Part shown: positions 1-9,908 of the stretch, piece after piece
How positions within the stretch are numbered: the stretch's first letter is position 1
Layout: each line of letters opens with the position of its first letter
Source: Haloparvum alkalitolerans
GTDB taxonomy: Archaea > Halobacteriota > Halobacteria > Halobacteriales > Haloferacaceae
Reading direction: 5' to 3'
NCBI RefSeq assembly: GCF_050122995.1
Contig: NZ_JBNLIA010000001.1
Span: 310,001-374,000 of the forward strand
DNA length: 64,000 nt
The notes under the pieces: generated by a model
Told to the model about the DNA's origin: nothing
The model's input: only the letters and a program-made list of their open reading frames with translations
Databases searched by the model: none
Position numbers and translations under genes: made by a program

Positions 1-1214
1 CGGGTAGCGGGCTCACCATGGCTCGACACGAACCGTCGCTCCCGCGTGCAGTCCAGTGGTGGCGCTCGTTCATCCAGTGGGTCGGCGGCGTGGGCGTCAT
101 CGTGCTGACGGTGGCGATCCTCGCGCGTCCCGGCAGCGGGAGCTACGCCCTCTACCGAAGCGAGGCGCGCTCAGAGCGGATCCATCCGAGCGTAGTCTCG
201 ACGGTCCGGACCGTCTGGAAGATCGTCGTGGGCTACACGCTGCTGGCCGCCGTGCTGCTGTTCGTCGCTATCCGAACGAGCAGTTACGGGACCACGCTTT
301 CGCTGGCGGAAACCGCGTGGCAGGCGTTGAACCACGGGATGACCGGGCTTACGACCGGCGGGTTCAGCGTCACCGACAACTCGATCGCGACGTACGACTC
401 CCCACTCGTGGAGGGAGTGCTGCTACCGGTCATGGTCCTCGGCGCCATCGCGTTTCCGGTCCACTACGCCGTCCTCTCCGACCACGATCTCGGGGAGCTG
501 TACGGCGACCTCCAGACGCGGTGGCTGTTCATCCTGCTGGCGGTCGGTGTCGTCCTGCTGGGCGTTCAGAACGTCCTGACCGCGAACGCGCTCCCGGCCG
601 CCTTCGACGGAGACTGGGCGGCGCTCGGGCTGACGGGCGCTCAAACGGACGCGCTCCGAGACTCTACGTTCCAGCTCGTGAGCGCGCTCTCCTGTACGGG
701 CTTCCAGTCGGCACCCATCGGCGAGTGGGGCGATGGGGCAAAGCTGATCACGAGCGCGTCGATGGTTATCGGTGGCGCGGCCGGGAGCACCGTGGGCGGG
801 ATCAAGATCGTCCGCGCTTACACCATCGGACGGGGAGCAATCTGGCAGTTTTCGCGCGCCTTCCTCCCGAGTAGCGCGGTCGCGGTCGCCCGTATCGACG
901 GCCGCGTGCTCGACCGCGGCGAGATGGAACGCGAGTTCGGCGAGGCCGCCATCGTGAGCCTGCTCTGGATCCTCTTCCTCGTGGCGGGGAGCGTGGTACT
1001 GGTCAACCTCGCCGGGCCGGAGTTCGGATACGCGGACGCCCTCTTCGAGGTCGCGAGCGCACAGGGGAACGTCGGACTCTCGACCGGCATCGCCGGACCG
1101 GACATGCACCCGGTTGCGGAGACGATGTTCCTGTTCAACATGTGGATCGGTCGGCTCGAGATCATTCCGGTCCTCGCGCTGGTTCGGTCGGTCGTGTACG
1201 GGCTCGGCCACTGA
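1..1214 (+). CDS. trkH: TrkH family potassium uptake channel, N-terminally cut by window edge
   Basis: This is a membrane subunit of a Trk-type K+ uptake system. The frame is already open at the first bases of the window (GSGLT precedes the first ATG at 18), so the true start lies outside. The visible part begins just after the first pore loop. It contains the conserved WWRSFIQWVGGVGVIVL helix, a second pore loop TGLTTGGFS, a third with SCTGFQS and a fourth with QGNVGLSTG, plus the typical end MWIGRLEIIPVLAL. TrkH proteins are usually about 500 residues, so roughly 100 are missing. It converges on a second trkH, with 24 bases between the stop codons. The two are diverged paralogues rather than a recent duplication. 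Its gating partner would be a TrkA-type protein such as the one encoded nearby. Confidence 0.93.
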   Translation, partial: GSGLTMARHEPSLPRAVQWWRSFIQWVGGVGVIVLTVAILARPGSGSYALYRSEARSERIHPSVVSTVRTVWKIVVGYTLLAAVLLFVAIRTSSYGTTLSLAETAWQALNHGMTGLTTGGFSVTDNSIATYDSPLVEGVLLPVMVLGAIAFPVHYAVLSDHDLGELYGDLQTRWLFILLAVGVVLLGVQNVLTANALPAAFDGDWAALGLTGAQTDALRDSTFQLVSALSCTGFQSAPIGEWGDGAKLITSASMVIGGAAGSTVGGIKIVRAYTIGRGAIWQFSRAFLPSSAVAVARIDGRVLDRGEMEREFGEAAIVSLLWILFLVAGSVVLVNLAGPEFGYADALFEVASAQGNVGLSTGIAGPDMHPVAETMFLFNMWIGRLEIIPVLALVRSVVYGLGH

Positions 1215-1238
1215 TGGCGGCGACGTGACCGAACCCCG

Positions 1239-2777
1239 TCACCGGCGCCAGAAGGCGCCGGTGAAAAGCACCAACACGGGGAGGATCTCCAGCCGCCCGA
1301 TCCACATCAGGAACACCATGAACAGCTTCGTGGTGTCGGGGAGCATCAGGTACGATCCGAAGGGCCCGAGGCGGCCGAACGCCGGGCCGATGTTCCCGAT
1401 CGTCGCCAGCGACCCGCCGATCGCCTCAAGCGGCGTCAGATCGATCCCGATCCGCGCCGCGTCCAGCGAGATGAACACCGCACCCACGCCGAACAGCAGC
1501 AGGTAGAGTATCGAGAACGCCATCACGCCCCGGATCGCGGCCTCGTCGACGACCCGGCCCGCGAGCCGGATCGGACGGACGGCGTTGGGGTGTGAGGTCC
1601 GGAACAGCTCCCGGTGAAGCGTCTTCAGCACGATGAGCCACCGGACGACCTTGATTCCGCCACCCGTCGATCCGGCCGACCCGCCGACGAACATCGCAAA
1701 CAGGAGATAGATCTGTCCGTAGGAGCTCCACTGGGCGAAGTCGCTGGTCGCGTATCCCGTCGAGTTCATCAGTGACCCGATCTGGAACGCCGCCTGTCGG
1801 AGCGAATTCTCGAAGGTACCTTCAGTCGCACCGCCGATCTCAAGCGTCGGCGCGGCGCCGGTAAACAGCAGCCCCGAGAGCACCGCCGTCAGTGCCGCGA
1901 TAGCGCCGAGGTACGCCCGAAACTCCGAGTCACGGAAGAAGTTTCGTGTCTCGCCAGTGAGAACGTGCCAGAACAACCCGAAGTTCACGCCTGCGACCAC
2001 CATGAACGGAATGATGGCCCACTGGACGGCCGCCGAGAACGCCGCGATACTGTCCGCTTTCGGCGAAAACCCACCCGTCGGCATCGTGGTGAAGGCGTGT
2101 GAGACGGCGTTAAACAGGTCCATGTTCGGTGCGTAGCCGACAAGATGGAGGAGATAGAGGACAGTCGCGAGCGCGACCGTGAAGGCGAAGTACACTTTCC
2201 AGAGGACGCGTGCGGTTTCCTGGATCTGCGGCGTGAGCTTCTGGAGCTGCGGACCTGGCGCTTCGGCTTGGATCAGTTCGGCACCGTTGACTGCAAGCTC
2301 CGGCAGAATAGCCACCATCAGCACGATGATCCCCATTCCGCCGAGCCACTGCGTCAGTTGTCGCCACATCAGCAGGGCGTGTGAGTGCTGGTCGGTCGAT
2401 ATTTCGCCCATTACCGTCGCGCCCGTCGTCGTGAAGCCGGACATGGACTCGAACAGCGCGTTGACCGGATTCGCGAGGGTCGACCCGGTTCCGAACCCGG
2501 CGAGCAGGTAGGGGATCGTTCCGACGGCAGCGACCGCAAACCAGACTATTGCGACGAGCAACAAGGCTTCGCGCGGTCCGAGATCGGGCTCCGGGTCGAG
2601 CCGTTCGAGCGCCATGCCGATCCCGATCGTGATCAGGATCGACGCACCGAACACGAGTAGGTCGTCGCCGTAGACGAGCGCGACGATCAGCGGGACGGCC
2701 ATCGCGGCCGCGATCAGCTTGAGCACCGTCCCGGTGACGGCGAGGCTCGTTCGCCACTCGACTTTTACGGCCGACAT
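1239..2777 (-). CDS. trkH: TrkH family potassium uptake channel (complete)
   Basis: This is a complete Trk K+ channel subunit of 512 residues, the normal family length. Four pore-loop repeats are readable: GFTTTGAT, TMPTGGFS, MNSTGYA and ATIGNIGP. The glycine-rich FVGGSAGSTGGGIKVVRW stretch before the last repeat and the MWIGRLEILPVLVLF end are also typical. It follows trkA on the same strand after a 78-base gap, so the two probably form a trkA-trkH transcription unit. K+ uptake is central to salt-in haloarchaea, which hold molar K+ in the cytoplasm. The ion specificity (K+ versus Na+-coupled K+) cannot be told from sequence. Confidence 0.95.
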   Translation of the reverse strand: MSAVKVEWRTSLAVTGTVLKLIAAAMAVPLIVALVYGDDLLVFGASILITIGIGMALERLDPEPDLGPREALLLVAIVWFAVAAVGTIPYLLAGFGTGSTLANPVNALFESMSGFTTTGATVMGEISTDQHSHALLMWRQLTQWLGGMGIIVLMVAILPELAVNGAELIQAEAPGPQLQKLTPQIQETARVLWKVYFAFTVALATVLYLLHLVGYAPNMDLFNAVSHAFTTMPTGGFSPKADSIAAFSAAVQWAIIPFMVVAGVNFGLFWHVLTGETRNFFRDSEFRAYLGAIAALTAVLSGLLFTGAAPTLEIGGATEGTFENSLRQAAFQIGSLMNSTGYATSDFAQWSSYGQIYLLFAMFVGGSAGSTGGGIKVVRWLIVLKTLHRELFRTSHPNAVRPIRLAGRVVDEAAIRGVMAFSILYLLLFGVGAVFISLDAARIGIDLTPLEAIGGSLATIGNIGPAFGRLGPFGSYLMLPDTTKLFMVFLMWIGRLEILPVLVLFTGAFWRR

Positions 2778-2855
2778 GGTCCTCCCACGAAACTAGACAT
2801 GGTTCGGCTATCCAATGAGAGCGGCAAGAAAGCTCCGGGTCTCCGAAGAGATCCG

Positions 2856-4196
2856 CTACAGTACGCTCATCGCCTCGTCGAGCACCGCGGCGTCCACGAA
2901 GACCACGACGTGGTCGCCGGGGTGTAGCTCGGTGTCGCCCCGGGGGACGATGAACTCCTTGTTCCGGGTGATGGCGCCGATGACGACGCCCTTCGGGAGG
3001 TCCCCGACCGCGTCCTGGATCGTCCGCCCGACGAGCGGGCTGGAGTCGTCGAGCTGGATCTCCAGGACCTCCGCCTTGTCCGTCTCGATGAAGGCGATGT
3101 TCTCGGCGGAGCCGGACTGCGTGAACCGCGTTATCTCCTCGGCGACGACCTCCCGCGGCGAGAGCCCCACGTCGACGCCGACTGTCTCGAAGAGGCCGAC
3201 GTAGGAGGTGCGGTCGATCACCGCGACCGTGCGCTCGACGCCCAGCCGCTCCGCGAGCAGACACTCGAGCAGGTTCTTCTCGTCGGAGTCGAGCGTCGAG
3301 ACGAGGATGTCGGCGTCGCCGATGTGCTCGCGTTCGAGAAAGCCCATGTCGGTCGCGTCGGACTCCATCACGAGCGTCTCGGGGAGGTCCTCCGCGAGCT
3401 TGCGGGCGCGGTCGGAGTCCTGCTCGACGAGCCGCGGCGAGAGCCCGCGCTCCTCCAGCAGCCGGCAGACGTGGTAGCCGATCTCCGAGCCGCCGATCAC
3501 GACGACCTCCGCGTCCTTCTCGGGCGACCGCTTCGGCGCGAGCGTTCGTGCGAACTGCTGGACGCTGCGTGGCGACCCGATGACGACGACGCGGTCGCCG
3601 GTCTGGATGCAGGTGTCGCCCCGCGGGATCTCCACGTCGCCGTTCCGCAGGATGGCCGCGAACGTCAGCGAATCGAAGCGGTCCGCCTCCTGGACGGTCT
3701 GGTCCGCGATCGCCGACCCCTCGCTCACCTCGAACTCGGCCATCTGGACGCGACCGTTCGCGAACATGTCGGCGTCGCGGGCCGCCGGGAGCCCGACGAC
3801 GCGGACGATGGACTCCGCGGTGAGCAGGTTCGTACACACCATGAAGTCGATGCCGAACGCGCCCTCGTCGCGCTCCCACGTCCGCAGGTACTTCGTGTTC
3901 TTGATCCGCGCGATGGTGAACGCCGACCCGGAGAGCGCCTTCGCGGTCGAGCAGGCGACGATGTTCGTCTCGTCGTCGTCGGTGGTCGCGAGCACCATGT
4001 CGGCGTCCGCGACCCCGGCGTCCTCCAGCGTGGAGAGCTCCGTGCCGTCGCCGGAGACGGTCAGCACGTCGAGCGCGTATGTCAGCTCGTCAGCGCGCTC
4101 GGCCCGGTTCTCGACGACGACCACGTCGTGGTCGTGCTGGAGGTCGGCCGCGATGCTCTCGCCGACCTGCCCGGCCCCGATGATGACGACGCGCAC
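2856..4196 (-). CDS. trkA: TrkA, NAD-binding gating subunit of Trk potassium uptake
   Basis: This is the cytoplasmic RCK-type regulator of a Trk channel, 446 residues, the standard two-fold arrangement. The N-terminal Rossmann domain starts MRVVIIGAGQVGESIA. A second nucleotide-binding domain starts near residue 225 with VVVIGGSEIGYHVC. Each is followed by a TrkA-C domain, recognisable by the PRGDT motifs (residues about 198 and 424). Translation starts at a GTG. A purine-rich GAGGAGGGG lies about ten bases upstream on the coding strand, an unusually clear ribosome-binding site for a haloarchaeon. The trkH gene follows on the same strand, which supports co-expression. Confidence 0.95.
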   Translation of the reverse strand: MRVVIIGAGQVGESIAADLQHDHDVVVVENRAERADELTYALDVLTVSGDGTELSTLEDAGVADADMVLATTDDDETNIVACSTAKALSGSAFTIARIKNTKYLRTWERDEGAFGIDFMVCTNLLTAESIVRVVGLPAARDADMFANGRVQMAEFEVSEGSAIADQTVQEADRFDSLTFAAILRNGDVEIPRGDTCIQTGDRVVVIGSPRSVQQFARTLAPKRSPEKDAEVVVIGGSEIGYHVCRLLEERGLSPRLVEQDSDRARKLAEDLPETLVMESDATDMGFLEREHIGDADILVSTLDSDEKNLLECLLAERLGVERTVAVIDRTSYVGLFETVGVDVGLSPREVVAEEITRFTQSGSAENIAFIETDKAEVLEIQLDDSSPLVGRTIQDAVGDLPKGVVIGAITRNKEFIVPRGDTELHPGDHVVVFVDAAVLDEAMSVL

Positions 4197-4310
4197 GCTA
4201 AGGCCCCTCCTCGATGGTCATACGGCGGCGTTTACGCGGAGCGACTAAATGGGTTCGCTTCGGCCACCCGGGTCCGTTACGCTAAAGCGACGCCCCGACC
4301 ACCTCCGGGT

Positions 4311-6851
4311 ATGCGCTACCACGAGGCGGCGAGCTTCCTGTTCGACCTCCGCCGCTTCTCCGTCAGCCCGGGCACAGAGTCGGTCGCGGCCCTCCTCGAC
4401 CACCTCGGCAACCCCGAGGAGGACGTGGCGTTCGTGCAGGTCGCCGGCTCCAACGGCAAGGGGAGCACCGCGCGGATGACGGAGTCGGTCCTCCGGGAGG
4501 CCGGCCTCTCCGTGGGCCTGTACACTTCCCCGCACCTGGAGGACCTCTCCGAACGCGTCCGGGTCGACGGACGCCCGATGAGCGACGACGCCATCGCCGC
4601 GTTCGTCGCCGAGACGAAGCCGTGGCTGGTCGAGCGGGCCGCCGCGGGCGAACCGCTCACGTTTTTCGAGGTCGTCACGGCCATGGGGATCTGGCAGTTC
4701 GCACGGCGCGACGTCGACGTGGCCGTCCTCGAGGTCGGCATGGGCGGCGAGTACGACGCCACCAGCGCGGTTGCCCCGCTGGCGGCCGCGGTGACGAACG
4801 TCTCGCTCGAACACACCGCGGTGCTGGGCGACACCGTCGCGGAGATCGCCCGGACGAAGGCGAAGATCGCGCCCACGGACGCGCCGCTCGTGACCGCCTG
4901 CGGCGGGGAGGCGCTCGACGTGGTCCGCGAGGTCGCCGGCGAGGCGGGAAGCGAGGTCGTGACCGTCGACGGTCCGGGAGTCGAGGCGCCCGCGACGGAC
5001 CCGGACGTGACCGCCGCCTACGAGGGGCGGGTCGGCCCCTGCGACGCGGCGGTCGCGGTCGACGGGGACGGCTGGGCGTACGACGCGCGCGTTCCGCTGG
5101 TCGGCGAGCATCAGGCGACGAACGCCGGCGTCGCGACCGCGCTCGCGCGGGCGACGGCCGCGGCGCTGGACGCCGACCTCCCGGACGGCGCGGTCCTCGA
5201 CGGGCTCGCGCGGGCGACGTGGCCCGGCCGGTTCGAGGTGCTGGAGACGGCGCCGCTCGTGGTCCTCGACGGCGCGCACAACCCGGCCGCCTGCGAGACG
5301 CTGGCGGAGACGCTCGCGGACTACGACTACGGCGACCTCCACCTCGCGTTCGCCGCGATGCACGACAAGGACCACGCCGGCACCGTCGAGAACCTGCCGA
5401 CGCCCGACAGCGTGGTGACCTGTCGGCCGGACCTGGACCGCGCGGAAGACCCGGAGGTGCTCGCCGCCGCGTTCCGGAACGGCGGCGTGGAGACGGTCGA
5501 GTCGGCCGATGCGGTCGCGGATGCGCTCCGGACCGCCCGCGAGCGCGCGGCCCCCGAGGACTGCGTGCTCGTGACCGGGTCGCTGTTCGCGGTCGCCGAG
5601 GCGCGGTCGACGTACACGCACGCGCCGCGGCCGGTCCGCGTCGAGGACGCGGGTGAGGCGGCCGCGCTGCTGGAGAGCGCCGACGCCGCCCCCGCGACGG
5701 TCGGCGAGACGGCGCCGTCGCTGGACCACCGCGTCGTGGAGACCCGACTCCAGTCGGCGCGAGCGGAGCGTCTGGCGACGGCGATCCGGGCGGCCGACGG
5801 CGAGTGCATCGTCTCCGAGGCGGCGGACGGGGGCGAGCTGGTCGCGGTCGTCTGCGCTGCGACGGTCGGGGCGTACGACGAGGCGACGATCCGGCTCGCG
5901 GCGGAGGGGACCGGAATGGCGGACGTGGCGAGCGACCTCCGCGAAGCGGTCGAGCTGCCGCCGCTCGACGCGACCGCGGTGAGCGGCCGGGGCGGTGGGT
6001 CCCGCGCGGGAGACGACGCGGCGTATCCGTGGGCCGAAGGCACCGCGGTGATGGGCATCCTCAACGTGACGCCGGACTCGTTCCACGACGGCGGGCGACA
6101 CGCGGCGCTGGGCGACGCCGTCGACGGCGCGAAGCGCATGGTCGCGGCGGGTGCCGACATCCTCGACGTGGGCGGCGAGTCCACGCGCCCGGGCGCGGAA
6201 CCCGTCCCCGTCGACGAGGAGATCGACCGCGTGGTGCCCGTGGTCGAGGCGGTCAACGAGGTGCCCGAGGTCGCGGCCGGCGACGTGTGGGTCTCCGTCG
6301 ACACGCGCAAGCCCGCGGTCGCGGAGGCGGCGCTCGACGCGGGCGCCGACGTGATCAACGACGTGACCGGCCTCGCGGACCCGCGGATGCGCGAGGTGGT
6401 GGCCGAAGCCGGCTGTCCGGTCGTGGTGATGCACAGCGTCGAGGCGCCGGTCGACCCCGCGACCGACGTGGAGTACGGGGACGTGGTCGCGGACGTCGTC
6501 GGCGACCTGCAGGAGCGGCTGTTGCTCGCCGAGCGCGCGGGGATCGACCGCGAGCGCGTGATCGTCGACCCCGGTCTCGGCTTCGGGAAGTCGCCCGCGG
6601 AGGACTTCGAGCTGCTCGGCCGCGTCGACGAGTTCGCGGCGCTCGGCTGTCCGGTGCTAGTCGGCCACTCCCACAAGTCGCTGTTCGGCGCCATCGGACG
6701 AGGACCGGAGGAACGCGAGGCGGCGACCGTCGCTGGCACGGCGGTCGCGACCGATCGCGGAGCGGACATCGTGCGCGTCCACGACGTGGCCGCGAACCGC
6801 GCCGCGGTCGACGCCGCGGAGGCGGCCGCCGATCCGGACGAGTTGGAGTAG
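4311..6851 (+). CDS. folCP: Bifunctional folylpolyglutamate synthase / dihydropteroate synthase (FolC-FolP fusion)
   Basis: One 846-residue protein carries two folate enzymes. Residues 1-440 are a Mur-ligase-type FolC domain with the P-loop AGSNGKGST at 45-53 and the YTSPHL motif at 71-76. It adds glutamate to (dihydro)pteroate or folate. Residues about 575-846 are FolP, with MGILNVTPDSF from 581, GGESTRPG at 621-628 and a SHKSLFG motif near 785. It condenses pABA with the pterin pyrophosphate. A linker of about 130 residues joins them. Such fusions are known in haloarchaea, for example Haloferax. The frame stays open upstream, but the ATG at 4311 matches the N-terminus of FolC homologues and sits behind a plausible TATA element (GTTACGCTAAAG). 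Confidence 0.96.
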   Translation: MRYHEAASFLFDLRRFSVSPGTESVAALLDHLGNPEEDVAFVQVAGSNGKGSTARMTESVLREAGLSVGLYTSPHLEDLSERVRVDGRPMSDDAIAAFVAETKPWLVERAAAGEPLTFFEVVTAMGIWQFARRDVDVAVLEVGMGGEYDATSAVAPLAAAVTNVSLEHTAVLGDTVAEIARTKAKIAPTDAPLVTACGGEALDVVREVAGEAGSEVVTVDGPGVEAPATDPDVTAAYEGRVGPCDAAVAVDGDGWAYDARVPLVGEHQATNAGVATALARATAAALDADLPDGAVLDGLARATWPGRFEVLETAPLVVLDGAHNPAACETLAETLADYDYGDLHLAFAAMHDKDHAGTVENLPTPDSVVTCRPDLDRAEDPEVLAAAFRNGGVETVESADAVADALRTARERAAPEDCVLVTGSLFAVAEARSTYTHAPRPVRVEDAGEAAALLESADAAPATVGETAPSLDHRVVETRLQSARAERLATAIRAADGECIVSEAADGGELVAVVCAATVGAYDEATIRLAAEGTGMADVASDLREAVELPPLDATAVSGRGGGSRAGDDAAYPWAEGTAVMGILNVTPDSFHDGGRHAALGDAVDGAKRMVAAGADILDVGGESTRPGAEPVPVDEEIDRVVPVVEAVNEVPEVAAGDVWVSVDTRKPAVAEAALDAGADVINDVTGLADPRMREVVAEAGCPVVVMHSVEAPVDPATDVEYGDVVADVVGDLQERLLLAERAGIDRERVIVDPGLGFGKSPAEDFELLGRVDEFAALGCPVLVGHSHKSLFGAIGRGPEEREAATVAGTAVATDRGADIVRVHDVAANRAAVDAAEAAADPDELE

Positions 6852-6939
6852 CCGCGACGGCGGGCCGGTCGGGCACGGCGCGCACGCTCGGTGGACCCGC
6901 GGCTGGCGGACGAGGGCTCGACCGGCCCGCCGTCGCGGC
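6851..6939. repeat. Long perfect inverted repeat directly after folCP
   Basis: Two 21-base arms (6851-6871 and 6919-6939) are exact reverse complements, separated by 47 bases. The left arm begins at the last base of the folCP stop codon. The stem is almost pure G+C and no T-run follows, so it is not a classical intrinsic terminator. It may still form a stable 3' RNA structure. It shares no sequence with the repeat family found elsewhere in the window. Confidence 0.7.
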
Positions 6940-7147
6940 TCCCGGCGGACTCGCGCGACGGCGCGTCGCCGCGGGCGGCGGACCGGCTTATTCGGACTCC
7001 GGGTGTCCCGGGTGAGACACCGCGAACGCCCGTGGCGCGTTGGGCGCGTCCTTCCGTATGAACCTTCGCGGCGGGTTCGACGAGTCTCGAGGAGGCCGGT
7101 CCCCGAAAAGCGCAACCGCCAAAGCACGGGGGGCCGAACGCCGGGGC

Positions 7148-7843
7148 ATGTACGAGGCGGTCCACGCACACCCCGAAGGGGAGGCGACGGTCGCGCGGTT
7201 CGCCCGCACCGCGGCCGAACAGGGGTACGACGGGATCGTGGTCCGCACGCGCGAGGCCGACTTCGACGCGGACGCGATCCGGGAGGAGTACGGCGTCGAC
7301 GTGGCCGCGGGCGTCGAGATCCGAGCGGACGACCCCGGCAGCGCCGGCGGCGCGGTCGGGAACTTCCGGCCCGACTTCACCGTGGTGACGCTGCGGGGCG
7401 GCGACGACGCGCTCAACCGGTTCGCGGTCGAGTCGGACCGCGTCGACGTGCTCTCGCGGCCGATGGCCGGTCGGGGGGAGTTCAACCACGTGCTCGCGAA
7501 GGCGGCGGCCGAGCACGGGACGCGCGTGGAGTTCGACTTCGGGCCGGTGCTGCGCTCGACCGGCGGCGACCGCGTGCGCGCGCTCTCGGACCTCCGGAAG
7601 CTCCGCGAGATCGTCGACCACTACGACGCGCCATACGTGGTGAGCGCGAACGCGCGGAGCCACCTCCAGCTCAGGGCGCCGCGGGAGCTTCGGGCGGTCG
7701 GCGAGGCGATCGGCTTCTCCGCGGAGCGCGTCGCGGCGGGGCTGGCCGAGTGGGACGCGATCGTCGGGACGAACCGGCGGCGGCTCTCCGAGGAGTTCAT
7801 TGCGCCGGGGGTCGAACGAGGGCGGTATGAAGAAGAGCGTTGA
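7148..7843 (+). CDS. rnp3: Ribonuclease P protein component 3 (p30 / Rpp30)
   Basis: This is a protein subunit of archaeal RNase P, which matures the 5' end of tRNAs. It has 231 residues and a PHP-like TIM-barrel fold. Family features are the start MYEAVHAHPEG, the strand motif FDFGPVLRSTGGDRV, DLRKLREIVDHYDAPYVVS, and the closing SAERVAAGLAEWDAIVG. The ATG at 7148 is preferred over an upstream ATG in the same frame (7058) because it matches the conserved N-terminus. It is the first gene of a tight cluster with a methyltransferase (17-base overlap), Pop5 and the proteasome alpha subunit, an arrangement typical of haloarchaea. The 296 bases before it contain the folCP hairpin and nothing else I can identify. 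Confidence 0.94.
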   Translation: MYEAVHAHPEGEATVARFARTAAEQGYDGIVVRTREADFDADAIREEYGVDVAAGVEIRADDPGSAGGAVGNFRPDFTVVTLRGGDDALNRFAVESDRVDVLSRPMAGRGEFNHVLAKAAAEHGTRVEFDFGPVLRSTGGDRVRALSDLRKLREIVDHYDAPYVVSANARSHLQLRAPRELRAVGEAIGFSAERVAAGLAEWDAIVGTNRRRLSEEFIAPGVERGRYEEER

Positions 7844-8465
7844 GGAACACGCCGCCCGCTTCACCGAGAAGGCGGCCGACTACGACGAGTCCAAGAGCGA
7901 GGAGTATCACGCCTGCGCGTCGCTGGTGATCGAGCACGCCGCCCCCGAACCCAGGGACGTGGTGCTGGACATGGGGACCGGAACCGGGGCCATCGCGTTC
8001 GGGGTCGCCGACCGCGCCGCGCGCGTGATCGGTCGGGACGTGAGCGAGGGGATGCTCGACCAGGCCCGCGCGAAGGCGGAAAAGCAGGGCGTCGAGAACG
8101 TCGAGTTCGGTCACGGGGAGTTCCGCGACCCGAACCTCGACCCGGGGACGAGCGTGGACGTGGTCACCTCGAACTTCGCGCTGCATCACCTCGACGACGC
8201 GGGCAAGCGCGAGGCGCTGGCCGCGTGGGCCGCGACCGGCGCGGACCGCATCGTGCTCGGCGACCTGATGTTCTTCGAGGGGACCGAGGGGAACGAGGAG
8301 TTCTACGGCCCGGAGGTCGACGACCCCGCAACCGTCGGGACGCTCGTGGAGGCGTTCACCGATCTGGGCTTCGCCGTGACCGCGGTCGAGCGCGTCCACG
8401 ACATGATCGGCGTGATCGTCGCCCACCGGATCGGCGAGGGCGACGAGGTGCCAGGGGCGGAGTAG
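7827..8465 (+). CDS. Class I SAM-dependent methyltransferase in the RNase P-proteasome cluster
   Basis: This 212-residue Rossmann-fold methyltransferase has motif I VLDMGTGTGAIAFG at about residues 40-53, an acidic post-I region, and motif IV/V NFALHHLDD near residue 115. The substrate is unknown. The sequence resembles small-molecule and ubiquinone-type methyltransferases more than RNA methyltransferases. The start overlaps the end of the p30 gene by 17 bases, and the next gene (Pop5) begins 6 bases after its stop, so it is almost certainly cotranscribed with RNase P subunits. That makes a role in tRNA or RNA metabolism tempting, but nothing in the protein itself shows RNA binding. Confidence 0.88.
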   Translation: MKKSVEEHAARFTEKAADYDESKSEEYHACASLVIEHAAPEPRDVVLDMGTGTGAIAFGVADRAARVIGRDVSEGMLDQARAKAEKQGVENVEFGHGEFRDPNLDPGTSVDVVTSNFALHHLDDAGKREALAAWAATGADRIVLGDLMFFEGTEGNEEFYGPEVDDPATVGTLVEAFTDLGFAVTAVERVHDMIGVIVAHRIGEGDEVPGAE

Positions 8466-8471
8466 CGTCGC

Positions 8472-8951
8472 GTGAAGCACCTCCCGAAACACCTCCGCCC
8501 GCGGTGGCGCTACCTCGCCGTGGGGCTGGAGGCGTGGCCGGACGCCGACCTCTCGCGACGTGAGTTCCAGCGCGCGCTCTGGTACAGCGCGGGCAACCTG
8601 CTCGGCGACCCCGGGAGCGCGGACGCCGACCTCTCCCTCTTCGACTTCTCCTTTTCCGACGGCGAGGGCGAGGCGCTGGTCCGTGTCAGACACGGCCACG
8701 TCGGCGAGGCGCGGGCGGCGGTGGCCTGCATCAGCGAGGTCGGCGGGGACCCCGTCCGCGTGACCGTGCGCGGGATCTCGGGCACGGTACGTGCCTGTGA
8801 GGAAAGATATATGGGTCGGGGCGGCGGAAATTCGGTACGGAGAGACGTCGCGTTCGCGGGGTCCGAGCGACCGGCCGTCGTCCGCGGGGACGCGGCCGAC
8901 GTCGAGGCGGACGCGGGCCGCGTGGGCGCGACGCCGCTCGATTTCGAGTAA
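8472..8951 (+). CDS. rnp2: Ribonuclease P protein component 2 (Pop5 / Rpp14 family)
   Basis: This is the second RNase P protein of the cluster, 159 residues, starting with GTG. The N-terminus MKHLPKHLRPRWRYLAV is the Pop5 signature. A ferredoxin-like alpha/beta core runs to about residue 120 and includes the strand EALVRVRHGHVGEARAAVACI. Pop5 and p30 pair with each other in the archaeal holoenzyme and stimulate catalysis by the RNA. The C-terminal tail of about 40 residues (from GRGGGNSVRRDVAF) is typical of haloarchaeal versions. Only 3 bases separate the stop from the psmA start. Confidence 0.92.
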   Translation: MKHLPKHLRPRWRYLAVGLEAWPDADLSRREFQRALWYSAGNLLGDPGSADADLSLFDFSFSDGEGEALVRVRHGHVGEARAAVACISEVGGDPVRVTVRGISGTVRACEERYMGRGGGNSVRRDVAFAGSERPAVVRGDAADVEADAGRVGATPLDFE

Positions 8952-8954
8952 ACC

Positions 8955-9725
<771 letters not shown>

Positions 9726-9730
9726 CCGGG

Positions 9731-9783
9731 TCGGCGGCCGCATTTCTGTCGCTAGACGCACGTCTCGGCGGCCGCATTTCTGT
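9731..9783. repeat. 19-base direct repeat downstream of psmA
   Basis: The 19-mer TCGGCGGCCGCATTTCTGT occurs at 9731-9749 and again at 9765-9783, starting 5 bases after the psmA stop. Each copy pairs a GC-rich part with a short T-rich end. That fits two tandem weak transcription terminators, but it could equally be a simple local duplication. Confidence 0.6.
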
Positions 9784-9908
9784 TCCCGCACACGCAATCC
9801 CGTCCCCGAGCGCACCGCTTTGCGTCTCCGAGCGCGACCGGGCCTCCCCGACCGCGCGGTCCGCAGTTTTTCGAAACCACAAACCGGTGCGACTGCGCGA
9901 CGCCGTCT

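Noticed and set aside
3324..4310. Upstream extension of the folCP frame by 329 codons
   Set aside because: It overlaps trkA on the opposite strand and the residues do not resemble FolC; the ATG at 4311 matches the family start.
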